Positions 51,929-61,475 of a stretch of DNA of 64,000 nucleotides are shown here, piece after piece. Origin of the DNA: an uncultured Alphaproteobacteria bacterium (GTDB lineage: Bacteria > Pseudomonadota > Alphaproteobacteria > HIMB59 > GCA-002718135). The stretch covers positions 40,001 through 104,000 of the forward strand of contig CACMEY010000002.1 of NCBI GenBank assembly GCA_902612805.1, written 5' to 3'. The notes under the pieces were generated by a model. The model had not been told where the DNA came from. It saw only the letters and a program-made list of their open reading frames with translations, and made no database searches. Made by a program: the position numbers and the translations under genes. Every line of letters begins with the position of its first letter. The stretch's first letter is position 1.

Positions 51929-52325
51929 TTATATTATTTACCCTAAAAGTATCTTGTTCATAATCTTTTCCGCCCCTTAATCCAGATGAAAAAACAATAA
52001 ATTGATTACCTTTATTACCAATTTTTAATGCATGAATTTCCATTGGAGGAGTTGATACTATATCACCTTCATTCAATTCTAAACTTTCTGCAATTTTTGA
52101 AGAATCAAATTTTTTATACCAATAAGTCAAAGAACCTTTTGTTATTAAAATATGTTGAGTTGTTAATTTATGATAATGATTTCCTCTTACAACATTAGGT
52201 TTTGAATCAATTACTGCAACATGATTAATATTTTGATTATAAAATATGTCAACAATTCTACCTCTCGAGTCTTCATTTAATTCAAGTGGAGAAAATACAT
52301 TTAGCCAAATATTTTTGTGTTTCAT
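51921..52325 (-). CDS. WxcM/FdtA-like cupin, sugar-nucleotide isomerase family
   Basis: A 134-aa single cupin with the WxcM_C-type pattern: DSRGRIVDIFYNQ, VRGNHYHKLTTQHILITKGSLTYWY and the GDIVSTPPMEIHALKI strand. Members such as FdtA and QdtA isomerise 4-keto-6-deoxy sugar nucleotides to 3-keto forms. His residues in GNHYHK are the usual catalytic pair. It lies between a C-methyltransferase gene and the short SDR, so it may act on the same intermediates. Other cupins of this group only bind sugars, so function is not certain. Confidence 0.72.
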   Translation of the reverse strand: MKHKNIWLNVFSPLELNEDSRGRIVDIFYNQNINHVAVIDSKPNVVRGNHYHKLTTQHILITKGSLTYWYKKFDSSKIAESLELNEGDIVSTPPMEIHALKIGNKGNQFIVFSSGLRGGKDYEQDTFRVNNIIV

Positions 52326-52327
52326 AT

Positions 52328-53572
52328 CTATTTTATAATAATTAAATTTTTATTAAATTTTTTTAACTTCTTTATTATTTCTTTCGAAATATTCCAAGAA
52401 AGCATTAATCCGTAGACTTTTCTATACTTAGAAATTATTTTATCACTTACAATAGGAATTCTACTTAAAGGAGTATACTTGCCTTTTTTGTATGGTGACG
52501 GATCTGTTACATAAGATATTATTGAGTGATCAAGCTTATGATAGTTTAAAAATGTGTTACCTTTTGCAGCTGCTCCAATTCCAATTATTGTTCCTCCAGA
52601 ATTTTTAATTTTAAGCAATTTATTTAATAATACATTTCTTTTATTTTCTATTTTTTTCATAAAAGAATTATAAAATTTAGGATCAAATAAACCTTTTTTT
52701 TCTTCCTTCAAAATCATTTTTTTAACAATTTTAGATTCTAAATATTTTTTTTGTTTTTTTTTACAATACACTCTTATCGAACCTCCATGATATGAATTTG
52801 TTTCAACATCACTAATATACATCCCACACTTGTTAAATAAATTTTTTGCAAATTTTATTGTAAAATATGTAACATGTTCATGATAAACTTGATCATATCT
52901 TTTAGTATTAACTGTTTCATACCAATAAGGAAGCTCAAAAACGAATGTACTATTATTATGCATTAAATTTCGAACTCCTCTAATAAAATTTAATGGATCA
53001 TTTGAATGGTTTAATACATTATTAGCTATTATTAGATCAAAAAATGAGTACTTACTCTTTAAAATATTTGAAAATTTAAAATTAAAAATACTATTAAATG
53101 ATCTAATACCTTTTTTTCTAGAAATTTTAGTCATTAATAATGATGAATCAACACCAACAACTTTAAAATCTTTTTTATAAAACTTATTTAACAAATAACC
53201 ATCGTTTGATCCAATTTCTAGAACTCTTGATTTTTTTTCTAAATTTAATTTGTGAATAATTTTTTTAAAATAATCTGTCCAATGACTTCTAGAATATTTT
53301 GAATTTGATGAGGTGTATGAATAATCATATAAATTATACCTCATAAAAGAATCAGTAAAATATTTTAGTTGAATTGAACCACTTTCCTTACAAAGAAAGC
53401 ATTGTAAAGGGTAAACAGGTTCCATCAAATTTAATTTATTTTTTCCAATGAATGTATCTGCAAAAGGATGAATGCCTAGATCGATAATTTTAAAAAGTTT
53501 TTTTGAATTAGTTATTAAGCACTTATTAATCAATATATTCCCTATCTTTTTCTGAACCATAGTATGGTCCAT
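52328..53572 (-). CDS. Sugar C-methyltransferase (NovU/TylC3-like)
   Basis: A 414-aa three-domain protein. The N-terminal zinc-binding part (about residues 15-75) has CLITNSKKLFKIIDLG and PLQCFLCKESGSIQ cysteines. The SAM domain (about 95-200) has RVLEIGSNDGYLLNKF, and the C-terminal domain contains IIGIGAAAKGNTFLNY. This is the architecture of C-methyltransferases acting on keto-deoxysugar nucleotides. The start is uncertain: ATG at 53572 gives a 47-nt overlap with the cupin gene, ATG at 53560 shortens it, and the conserved domain begins only after both. Confidence 0.82.
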   Translation of the reverse strand: MDHTMVQKKIGNILINKCLITNSKKLFKIIDLGIHPFADTFIGKNKLNLMEPVYPLQCFLCKESGSIQLKYFTDSFMRYNLYDYSYTSSNSKYSRSHWTDYFKKIIHKLNLEKKSRVLEIGSNDGYLLNKFYKKDFKVVGVDSSLLMTKISRKKGIRSFNSIFNFKFSNILKSKYSFFDLIIANNVLNHSNDPLNFIRGVRNLMHNNSTFVFELPYWYETVNTKRYDQVYHEHVTYFTIKFAKNLFNKCGMYISDVETNSYHGGSIRVYCKKKQKKYLESKIVKKMILKEEKKGLFDPKFYNSFMKKIENKRNVLLNKLLKIKNSGGTIIGIGAAAKGNTFLNYHKLDHSIISYVTDPSPYKKGKYTPLSRIPIVSDKIISKYRKVYGLMLSWNISKEIIKKLKKFNKNLIIIK

Positions 53573-53933
53573 TTTTAAATTCGTATAATATCGTATCTTT
53601 TTTTATTGATACAAAATCATGCCCTCCATTAAAAAGTATTACACAGTCACCCTTATTAAGTAACACTTCATCAAATAAGGTACTATCAATATCATAAAAT
53701 TTAGCCTTTATAGATCCACTAAAAACCAACCATGCTTCTTGAGTAATATCTATATTCCTTTTGTTAGTTTTGTGCTTGTGAGGCTTAATACTTTGATTTT
53801 TTTTAAATTTTGAACATGAAGCTTGAATAAATTCATTTTCTGGAGAAAAATCATATCTACTGTTTTTTAAATCTTTTAATTTAAAGTGTGAGTAAATTAT
53901 TTTATTTTTATCAATATTTGAGTAGTACAACAT
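53526..53933 (-). CDS. Cupin-fold protein of unknown function
   Basis: A 135-aa protein with a single cupin barrel. SIKPHKHKTNKRNID, with paired His, is followed by EAWLVFSGSIKAKFYDIDS and KGDCVILFNGGHDFVSI, the second cupin motif. It is close in layout to sugar-binding or isomerase cupins in polysaccharide loci (WbuC-like group). The end of its coding region overlaps the next gene's start by 47 nt. It follows the CgeB-like glycosyltransferase gene by 1 bp. No catalytic role can be assigned. Confidence 0.7.
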   Translation of the reverse strand: MLYYSNIDKNKIIYSHFKLKDLKNSRYDFSPENEFIQASCSKFKKNQSIKPHKHKTNKRNIDITQEAWLVFSGSIKAKFYDIDSTLFDEVLLNKGDCVILFNGGHDFVSIKKDTILYEFKNGPYYGSEKDREYID

Positions 53934-53934
53934 G

Positions 53935-55044
53935 TTATATTATATTTCTTACATATTTTATTAAATCTTCTGCTCTTTTATCATATGTATGTTTTTCAAC
54001 AACTAAAGTATAGGATGCTTCAATAATTTTTTTAATTTCAGGAGAATCACTTATTGCGAACTGAAACATTTCTCTGAAATCTGAAAGATCAGGTTTAAAT
54101 GGTATATAGTGTTCATATTCTTTAAAAATTTTAGAATAATATTTAGATTGTTCACAAAAATTTATTGATTTTAAAAGCATGCATTCAAAATACCTAGGAC
54201 CAATTAAATTAAATGGTGACAAAGTATTTAGTGTCACTTTACTCAACCTAAACATATCAATGTAATTACCAAAACTTAATCTTTTATATTTATTTGATAA
54301 TTTTAAAATTGCATTTTTAAGTGAGCTCTCCTGATATGCATTCCAAAAAATTGATTTATTTTTGTAAATTTTGTTCAGAAAAATAGGAATATCAAATAAT
54401 TGAAAATAAAGCTCTTTTTGTATTTTCTTTCTTAGAGCAAACAAATTTTCATTTTTTTTTCTCATGTATGGATTTTGTAATAATCCTGAAAAGCATAAAT
54501 CATATTTTTTTTGATTTTGATAATTAGCATCATAGCTTTTAAATTTATCTTGATTAACTGAGCAAGGTAAAAAAACAAATTTTGTATTTGCTATGCTTTC
54601 AAATTCATCACACTCAGAATAATGACTGAACGCGATATCAAATTTCCCTCTTTTTATAAATTGTAATTTATCATCTAATGATACATATTCCTTATTAAGA
54701 ATACATATTTTTTTGCTGTTATGATCTTGAAAATTATATTTAGCACAATATTCAAGATCATTTAAAGAATTTGAATTTAAATTTTTATTCCATTTATATC
54801 TGTTTTTCGTAATAGAATTTTTAGGAATATCAGATAACCAACCATGACCCACACAAACTACATCTTTGGAATCAAGATTATATTTGTTAAATACTTGTTC
54901 TAAATTTAAATTTTCATCAAAATTTTGGTAACCTGGTCCCCACAAAATTAGTTGAATTTTTTTTTTCAATGATGTTATTAAATCATTTTGGTAATATGCA
55001 GAATTATAATTAGTAAAATTTGGTGTTAAGTAGAGAAATTTCAT
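53935..55044 (-). CDS. CgeB-like glycosyltransferase (GT1-family C-terminal domain)
   Basis: A 369-aa protein with the layout of CgeB/spore-maturation-like glycosyltransferases. An N-terminal Rossmann-type half starts FLYLTPNFTNYNSAYYQNDL, and the C-terminal half holds VTLNTLSPFNLIGPRYFECMLLKS followed by FREMFQFAISDSPEIKKI. The acidic residue in RYFECM stands where GT-B enzymes bind the donor sugar. Family assignment is moderate and no sugar can be inferred. It lies downstream of asnB in the same run. Confidence 0.7.
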   Translation of the reverse strand: MKFLYLTPNFTNYNSAYYQNDLITSLKKKIQLILWGPGYQNFDENLNLEQVFNKYNLDSKDVVCVGHGWLSDIPKNSITKNRYKWNKNLNSNSLNDLEYCAKYNFQDHNSKKICILNKEYVSLDDKLQFIKRGKFDIAFSHYSECDEFESIANTKFVFLPCSVNQDKFKSYDANYQNQKKYDLCFSGLLQNPYMRKKNENLFALRKKIQKELYFQLFDIPIFLNKIYKNKSIFWNAYQESSLKNAILKLSNKYKRLSFGNYIDMFRLSKVTLNTLSPFNLIGPRYFECMLLKSINFCEQSKYYSKIFKEYEHYIPFKPDLSDFREMFQFAISDSPEIKKIIEASYTLVVEKHTYDKRAEDLIKYVRNII

Positions 55045-55072
55045 ATTATTTATTAATCAATTTTAAAATTAT

Positions 55073-56911
55073 TCAAATAACAAATTTTTTATTATCAAAC
55101 CAAAGAATAAGTACTAGAATGGCATATAATTTACTAGAATTATCATAACCACTATTTTGCTTATTCATTAGATCAATAGCATATTTTTTATTAAAAATAT
55201 TTTTTTTAGAAAGTATATTATCATAAAAGAATTCTTTCCAATTATCTTCTTTTAACCATTCTTTGAATGGGATACTAAAACCCATTTTTCTTCTATAATT
55301 ATAATTTTTAGGAAAATAATTAGAGGAATATTTTTTTAAAAATATTTTTCTATTAAAAAAGTTAACTTTTTCTGATGTTTTAAAGTTATAAAAAAGAAAT
55401 TCAATAAGTTTATGATCCAGAAATGGTGATCTTAATTCAACTGAACAATTCATACTAGCCATATCTGTTTTTACAAGTAGATTATCACATAAATAATTTG
55501 AAAAATTTTCATACATTAAACTTTTTACTAGATCACTACTCCCAAGGTTATTATTTAAATAATTGGGTTGAGAATCTAATTGTTTATTTAGTATTTGAAA
55601 TTTTTCATCATTATCAAAATATTTCGGTACTATTGGTAAATTTTCTTTTAAATTTAAGTCTAAATAACTAATCCAATTTTTTCCTTTGAAATGATTATTA
55701 TCTTTTTTTAAAATAATATTTTTAAGAATCTTTCTAAATAATTCTGGTATGAATTTACTTAGCACTTCAAGATATATTATATAATTATAGTGCTTATAGC
55801 CCCCAAAGACTTCATCGCCTCCATCTCCGCCAAGTACTACTTTACAATATTTTTTAATTTCTTGAAAAATTAGCAATGTTGGTATAGCTGATGAATCAAA
55901 AAAAGGTTCATCATAAATATCAATTAAAGTATTTATAATACTAGGGTCTATTCTATTAATTCTAATCTGATGATGATCAGTTTGAAAATAATTTGATATT
56001 TGTTTAGCATGTTTTGATTCGTCGTATTTTAAATTATTAGGAAAAGAAACATTAAAGGTTTTAATATTGTTCTTTTTTAAAGAACTAATTGACGTAATCA
56101 AACTAGAATCAATACCTCCACTTAAAAGTACACCAGTACTTACATCAGTGTTAAGCTGGTAAGAAATAATTCTCTTAATAATTTCATCAAACTGTTCAAT
56201 TTTATTTTGATTTTGATTATAATTTACTAAATCATTTTCTAGTTTCCAATATCTTATTATTTCTAAATTATCTTTTGCAATATTATAATTTAAGTAATGA
56301 GCTGCTGGTAATTTTTTAATACTTTGATATATTGTATTTTTATTACTACTAAATCCTCTTGTAAGAAAATAATCTAATGTTTCAAAATTAATTTTTGGAA
56401 TATCAATTTTTAATTCTAATAGTGATTTAATCTCTGATGAAAAATAAAGTGTTTCTCTATCATTTATATAATATAATGGTTTTTCGCCTACCCTATCTCG
56501 GGCAATAAATATGTTATTTTTCTTTTCATCAAAAATTGTGAAAGCAAACATGCCTCTAAAATATTCAAGACATTTCTCTTTCCACCTATCATATGATGCC
56601 AAAATTATTTCTGTATCTGTGTTAGATTTAAATTTATACCCAATACTCTCTAAAGTTTTTTTTAATTCCTTATAATTATATATTTCTCCATTAAATATAA
56701 TTTTATATCTCCCCAAGTAAGACATAGGTTGATTCCCTTGACTTGAAAGATCAATTATTGATAAGCGATTATGACCAAGAATAATATTTGACTTTTCATT
56801 TATCCAAGTTGATGAATTATCCGGGCCTCTATGAGATATTTTTTTAAGAGCGTTATTAAAATTATCAAATTTTAAAGCTTTATTAGAAACAATACCAAGA
56901 AATCCACACAT
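55073..56911 (-). CDS. asnB: Glutamine-hydrolysing asparagine synthase-like amidotransferase
   Basis: A 612-aa protein. I place the start at the ATG giving MCGFLGIV because Cys2 must be N-terminal for glutaminase activity; an ATG eight codons upstream exists but would block it. The class II glutamine amidotransferase domain spans about residues 2-200 (HRGPDNSSTW, FNGEIYNYKELK). The synthetase domain starts near 235 with the ATP loop LLSGGIDSSLI and has LGGDGGDEVFGGY. In a glycan locus next to a uronate-forming dehydrogenase, WbpS-type amidation of a uronic acid is as likely as free asparagine synthesis. Confidence 0.88.
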   Translation of the reverse strand: MCGFLGIVSNKALKFDNFNNALKKISHRGPDNSSTWINEKSNIILGHNRLSIIDLSSQGNQPMSYLGRYKIIFNGEIYNYKELKKTLESIGYKFKSNTDTEIILASYDRWKEKCLEYFRGMFAFTIFDEKKNNIFIARDRVGEKPLYYINDRETLYFSSEIKSLLELKIDIPKINFETLDYFLTRGFSSNKNTIYQSIKKLPAAHYLNYNIAKDNLEIIRYWKLENDLVNYNQNQNKIEQFDEIIKRIISYQLNTDVSTGVLLSGGIDSSLITSISSLKKNNIKTFNVSFPNNLKYDESKHAKQISNYFQTDHHQIRINRIDPSIINTLIDIYDEPFFDSSAIPTLLIFQEIKKYCKVVLGGDGGDEVFGGYKHYNYIIYLEVLSKFIPELFRKILKNIILKKDNNHFKGKNWISYLDLNLKENLPIVPKYFDNDEKFQILNKQLDSQPNYLNNNLGSSDLVKSLMYENFSNYLCDNLLVKTDMASMNCSVELRSPFLDHKLIEFLFYNFKTSEKVNFFNRKIFLKKYSSNYFPKNYNYRRKMGFSIPFKEWLKEDNWKEFFYDNILSKKNIFNKKYAIDLMNKQNSGYDNSSKLYAILVLILWFDNKKFVI

Positions 56912-56966
56912 AAACAAATATAAACTGTTATACAATTATTTTTATATACTTAAAATTATAAAATAA

Positions 56967-58199
56967 TTATTTAATTTTATTATTTTTTAAATTTAAATAT
57001 TTATCTATGGTTGAAACTAAGAAGTAAAAAAAAGGTATTAAAATTATCCATTTTTGTCTTGCAGATATTCCAAAATTAGGTGTCAAAGATGATAAAGGAA
57101 TTAGAGCAAGTATAAAAAAAATAATAAATATTTTATCTCTATCATTAATTGTTTTATGATTTGAAAAACAATAAAAACCATAAATAAAAATTATCAATAT
57201 AATAAAATTTTCAAATGAGCTGACTAATGTAAATAAGCTATTAGCTTCAAATATCATTGGCCTGAATAAATAGGTAAAAAGTTCAGTTAAAAAAAGTATA
57301 CTTGGCAAATCAATATAGCCTGATCCATAATAATCAGGCAAAGATTGTCTAATTTTTAGTTGCTCATTAAACTGATTATATAGTTCTAAAGATATCAAAT
57401 CATAAAAATCATTTATTTGAAAACCGATTAAAGTTAATTTTAAAAGATAATTAATAGATACAAAGAAAGATATTGATATAAATAAAAATAAAACAAGTTT
57501 GAAATATTTAAAATTTATTAGGTAATGATTTTTATTATTTATAAAAAATAGTGTTAAGATTGATGATATAACTAATATAAGAGCGTGTTGAGGCCTTACA
57601 TAATAAAAAAGCAAAAAGGCTAATAAAACTAATAAATAGTTTTTTTTATACAAGTACAACCATAATAAAAAAGACAATGAAAATAGTGCTATTGTATCCT
57701 TACCAATACCTGCAGACCAAAAACTAATTGATGGAATAAAAACGATTATATTTTTTAATATTGTAGTTACTTTATTATTAGAAGTAATTAATTTATTCAA
57801 AGAGCTATCAATGCATAACAAAGCAAGAAATCCAATGAAATTATAAAACAAAAAGACTCCTAAATATGAAAAATTGAAGTAATTAATTAAAAAGGAAACC
57901 ATATTTCTAACAAAGATTACTGCGGGAGTATATGTATTCAGATAGTTAATATTAGATTCTTCCAGACTAAAATAATATGCATTCTCAAAATAAGTTAATG
58001 AATCAGATACAGAGGTTAATGAATGATATACATAAAATAAACAAAAACATGTATGCCAACCATAAATAAGAATTGATCTAAATAATAATTGTCTATTTTT
58101 AAAACCTACATAAAAAATAAAAAAAAAATTAAATAAAATCAAGATAGAAGTAGATATAATTTGATCTAGAGTTCCAAATACAAAGGCGAAATTTGTCAT
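56967..58199 (-). CDS. EpsG/Wzy-like polysaccharide polymerase, multi-pass membrane protein
   Basis: A 410-aa protein with about ten to eleven hydrophobic helices spread over its whole length. The pattern SDSLTYFENAYYF near residue 65, the FIPSISFWSAGIGKDTIALFSLSFLLWLYL stretch near 155 (SxGKD motif) and YYVRPQHALILVISS resemble EpsG-family proteins in exopolysaccharide loci. Such proteins are thought to polymerise repeat units. It lies 127 bp downstream of the ABC flippase gene. Wzy proteins are poorly conserved, so this is a family-level inference. Confidence 0.7.
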   Translation of the reverse strand: MTNFAFVFGTLDQIISTSILILFNFFFIFYVGFKNRQLLFRSILIYGWHTCFCLFYVYHSLTSVSDSLTYFENAYYFSLEESNINYLNTYTPAVIFVRNMVSFLINYFNFSYLGVFLFYNFIGFLALLCIDSSLNKLITSNNKVTTILKNIIVFIPSISFWSAGIGKDTIALFSLSFLLWLYLYKKNYLLVLLAFLLFYYVRPQHALILVISSILTLFFINNKNHYLINFKYFKLVLFLFISISFFVSINYLLKLTLIGFQINDFYDLISLELYNQFNEQLKIRQSLPDYYGSGYIDLPSILFLTELFTYLFRPMIFEANSLFTLVSSFENFIILIIFIYGFYCFSNHKTINDRDKIFIIFFILALIPLSSLTPNFGISARQKWIILIPFFYFLVSTIDKYLNLKNNKIK

Positions 58200-58326
58200 T
58201 TTTTTAATTTAATAATATAATATTTAATATTTGTTAATAGACTTATTCAATTGAGTTAAATTTGTTTACGGTTTTTATGTATTTAATTTTTTTATTTTTA
58301 ATAATTTAATCTAATTTTGCGTAGCT

Positions 58327-60111
58327 TTAATCAATTAACATATTTCTAAAATTTTTATTACTTTTAACTAAATCATGATATTTGCCATATGTTTGTATGG
58401 TTGAGTCATTTATTACAAAAATGTTATCAAAACTAGATAGAGTCTCTATTCTGTGTGTAACAACAATAACAGTTTTTTTTACAGAATATTCAATAATTTT
58501 TTGGAATATCTTCTTTTCTGTTTCTAAATCAAGAGAATTTGTGGCTTCATCAAATATAATAATATCCTTATTTTGATATAAAGCTCGAGCTATACCTATT
58601 CTTTGCCTTTGACCTCCTGATAACTGAACACCTCTTTGTCCTACATTGCTATTTAATTTCTTTGGCAAAAAATTAATAAAGTCATTTGCTAAGCTCACAT
58701 TAATAGACCTTGCTAATTTATCTTTATCTATTTTATTTATATCTTTTTCAAAAGTGATATTTTCAAGAATTGTAGAGTCGAAAAGAAATATATTTTGTGG
58801 AATATAGGATATATTTTTTTTCCATAGACTAATATTTGATTGATCTATAAGAATATTATCAACTAACATATTGCCATCATAATTCTCAATTAAACCTGAT
58901 AATATATCTGCAAGAGTTGATTTACCAGAGCCAGATTTACCAACAATTCCAACTTTTGTATTTTTTTTTATTTCGAGAGATATATTATTTATGGCTTTAG
59001 ATTTTTTATTTGTATAACTGAATGAAATATTTTTAAGATAAATATAATTTTTAAAAACAAAATTATTATCAGATGAAAAGTTTTTATTAACTTTATTATA
59101 ATTTTTTAATTCAATATTAATTGAATAAAATGCTGACAAATTTCCTTTGATAGTAGCAATAGAAGCAAAAATTTGTTGCAAAGCAGGAAGAATTTTATAG
59201 GCAGCAAGAGCAAATATTGAGAGTGTTGTTAGTAAAACATTTAATTCAGAATCGTTAAGTATGAGCAGATAAAGTGTCAGCAGTAATATTGAGCCTATAC
59301 CAATTAATTCAATGGCAAATCTAGGAAGTTGAGCAAATGATTGGTTCATTGAATGGGTAGACGCAAAATTTAAATTTGATTGCATAAATTCTTTGATAAA
59401 AATTGAAGATTTATTATTAATAAGGAGTTCTTTTATACCTCCAAAAGCCTCTCCCAAAACATTGTATCTGTTTTTATTCAAGTAAGATATTCTTTCGCTA
59501 TTTTCGAAAAGTTTTTTTCTTAAGAATAAGAAAAGTAAGATATATATAAATCCAAATATAAGAAAACTACTTAATGCTATCCAAAAATTATATATAAATA
59601 TTGCTATAAGCATGACTGAAGAAAGTATAATCTTGCTATTTAAATTTAAAAGTGGTTGAATGATTCCACCAGTTAACCTTTTAACTTCTTCAAAAATTTT
59701 TCTTGAGAAATCATTAGAGGAATTTTGTGAATGAAATATCCAATTTTGATTTAAATAATGTTTAAACAAAGAAACACTAATTTCAGATCCAACAAATTGG
59801 CTAAATCTTAGTAATCTCCAGGTTGTATACATTGATATAATCATTGATATACTAAATAATATGAAAACAACTGAAGCTAAGAAAATTAAAAAATTATTTT
59901 TATTTGAAAAATCCATATAATTATAAAAAAAATAAAGGTACTTATTTGAAAAAATTAAACTTTGATCAGTTAAAATAGTCATAAAAGGAGCAATAGAAAT
60001 GATACTAATTAATTCAAAAATTGACGTTATAATTATTAAGAATTGTATTAGTATCAAATTATATTTTTGATTTGGTGTTAAAACTTTAAGAAATTCAAAA
60101 ATAAAATTCAT
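58327..60111 (-). CDS. pglK: ABC-type lipid-linked oligosaccharide flippase, PglK-like
   Basis: A 594-aa half-transporter with about six membrane helices (residues about 18-310) and a C-terminal ABC ATPase. Walker A is GIVGKSGSGKST near 390, the signature is LSGGQRQRIGIARALYQ, and Walker B is IIIFDEATNSLDLETEKK. The N-terminal helices and PALQQIFASIATIKGNLSAF resemble PglK, which flips undecaprenyl-diphosphate glycans, more than MsbA. With PglC/D/E/F-like genes in the same island, a role in moving a bacillosamine-initiated glycan across the membrane fits. Protein or lipid export remains possible. Confidence 0.78.
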   Translation of the reverse strand: MNFIFEFLKVLTPNQKYNLILIQFLIIITSIFELISIISIAPFMTILTDQSLIFSNKYLYFFYNYMDFSNKNNFLIFLASVVFILFSISMIISMYTTWRLLRFSQFVGSEISVSLFKHYLNQNWIFHSQNSSNDFSRKIFEEVKRLTGGIIQPLLNLNSKIILSSVMLIAIFIYNFWIALSSFLIFGFIYILLFLFLRKKLFENSERISYLNKNRYNVLGEAFGGIKELLINNKSSIFIKEFMQSNLNFASTHSMNQSFAQLPRFAIELIGIGSILLLTLYLLILNDSELNVLLTTLSIFALAAYKILPALQQIFASIATIKGNLSAFYSINIELKNYNKVNKNFSSDNNFVFKNYIYLKNISFSYTNKKSKAINNISLEIKKNTKVGIVGKSGSGKSTLADILSGLIENYDGNMLVDNILIDQSNISLWKKNISYIPQNIFLFDSTILENITFEKDINKIDKDKLARSINVSLANDFINFLPKKLNSNVGQRGVQLSGGQRQRIGIARALYQNKDIIIFDEATNSLDLETEKKIFQKIIEYSVKKTVIVVTHRIETLSSFDNIFVINDSTIQTYGKYHDLVKSNKNFRNMLID

Positions 60112-60117
60112 AAACTA

Positions 60118-61428
60118 TTAAGCATTAAAAATTTTAATTTGATCGGCTTTGTATTTGCCTCTAGTATCTACAATAATTTTAGAATATTTTTTAATTAAGT
60201 TATAATTTAGCTCATCATGGTCTGTTAGCAAAACAGTGCAATCATATTTAAGTAAAAGATTTTTATTTAGTATTTTACTTTTCATTTTTAAGGAGGAATT
60301 TCTTGATTTTTTTAAAATTGGAACAAAAGGATCAAAATAATCAACACTTACTTTATTTTGCTTTAACATTTTCATAATTTTCAAAGATGGAGACTCTCTT
60401 GTATCATCTACATTTTTTTTATATGCAACACCAATAATTAAAATTTTAGAGTGACTTAAACTTAAATTATATTTTTTTAAAGCATATCTTATTTTTTTTA
60501 ATACATAGATTGGCATTGAATTATTAATTTTTGCTGATAACTCGATAAATTTTGCATTAACATTATTTTTTTTTGCTATCCATTTTAGATAAAATGGATC
60601 AATTGGTATACAATGCCCTCCTAAACCTGGCCCAGGATAAAAGGGGAGAAAGCCAAAAGGCTTAGTAGATGCAGCTTTTATGACATCATAAAAGTCTATA
60701 CAGAGCTTCTCGCAAATAATTTTCATTTCATTAGCTAAACCAATATTGATTGATCTAAAAATGTTTTCATATAATTTACTTAATTCTGCAACTTCTAAAG
60801 AATTTACTTTAACTACTTTATCAACGATCATTGAATATAGTATATATGATAATTCTAAACAATTTGAAGTTGCTCCTGATACTAGCTTTGGTGTCTTTTT
60901 TAATCCAAATTTTTTATTTCCTGGATCTTGTCGTTCAGGAGAATATGACACATAGAAATTTTTTCCAATTTTGAAATTTTTTTTAATTAGTATAGGAAAA
61001 ATTATATCTTTTGTTGTACCAGGATAAGTTGTACTTTCCAAAATAAGTAGTTGTCCATCTTTTAAATAATTTTTAATTTGCTTTAAGCTATTTTTGATAA
61101 ATGTCATATCTGGATTATTATTTTTACTTAAAGGTGTAGGTAAACAAATTATTATTATGTCAACCTCTCTTATATTTGAAAATTTGTTAGTTGGATTAAA
61201 ATTTAAAACTTGTTTTTTACTTAAGCTATTAAAATTAATGTAATTAATATAACTTTCATTTTTTTTTAATTTGTTAATTTTAATAATATCATTATCAAAA
61301 CCAAAAACGTTAAAATTTTTTTTTAAGAATTCAATGACTAGAGGTAACCCAACATAGCCTAACCCAATCACACCTATTTTTGCTTGTTTATTTCTTATTT
61401 TTTTTTTCAATATATTGATTTTATTCAT
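60118..61428 (-). CDS. wbpA: UDP-N-acetylglucosamine 6-dehydrogenase-like nucleotide-sugar dehydrogenase (WbpA-type)
   Basis: A 436-aa UDP-glucose/GDP-mannose dehydrogenase family enzyme. It has GVIGLGYVGLPLVIEF near residue 20, CLPTPLSKNNNPD, LESTTYPGTTKDII, SYSPERQDPGN, LYENIFRSINIGLANEM and the active site FGFLPFYPGPGLGGHCIPIDPFY with the nucleophile Cys. These features are those of WbpA-type UDP-GlcNAc dehydrogenases, more than of UDP-glucose enzymes. The product would be a 2-acetamido uronate, a substrate for the epimerase at the window edge and possibly for amidation by the AsnB-like protein. Confidence 0.85.
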   Translation of the reverse strand: MNKINILKKKIRNKQAKIGVIGLGYVGLPLVIEFLKKNFNVFGFDNDIIKINKLKKNESYINYINFNSLSKKQVLNFNPTNKFSNIREVDIIIICLPTPLSKNNNPDMTFIKNSLKQIKNYLKDGQLLILESTTYPGTTKDIIFPILIKKNFKIGKNFYVSYSPERQDPGNKKFGLKKTPKLVSGATSNCLELSYILYSMIVDKVVKVNSLEVAELSKLYENIFRSINIGLANEMKIICEKLCIDFYDVIKAASTKPFGFLPFYPGPGLGGHCIPIDPFYLKWIAKKNNVNAKFIELSAKINNSMPIYVLKKIRYALKKYNLSLSHSKILIIGVAYKKNVDDTRESPSLKIMKMLKQNKVSVDYFDPFVPILKKSRNSSLKMKSKILNKNLLLKYDCTVLLTDHDELNYNLIKKYSKIIVDTRGKYKADQIKIFNA

Positions 61429-61475
61429 ATACTTTATAAAGTGTTGCTAACATTTTCAAATTAATAAACATTATT

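Noticed and set aside
58200..58326. 127-bp gap upstream of the EpsG-like gene as a regulatory RNA or small gene
   Set aside because: It is AT-rich with no inverted repeat of note, no plausible ORF and no motif that I recognise.
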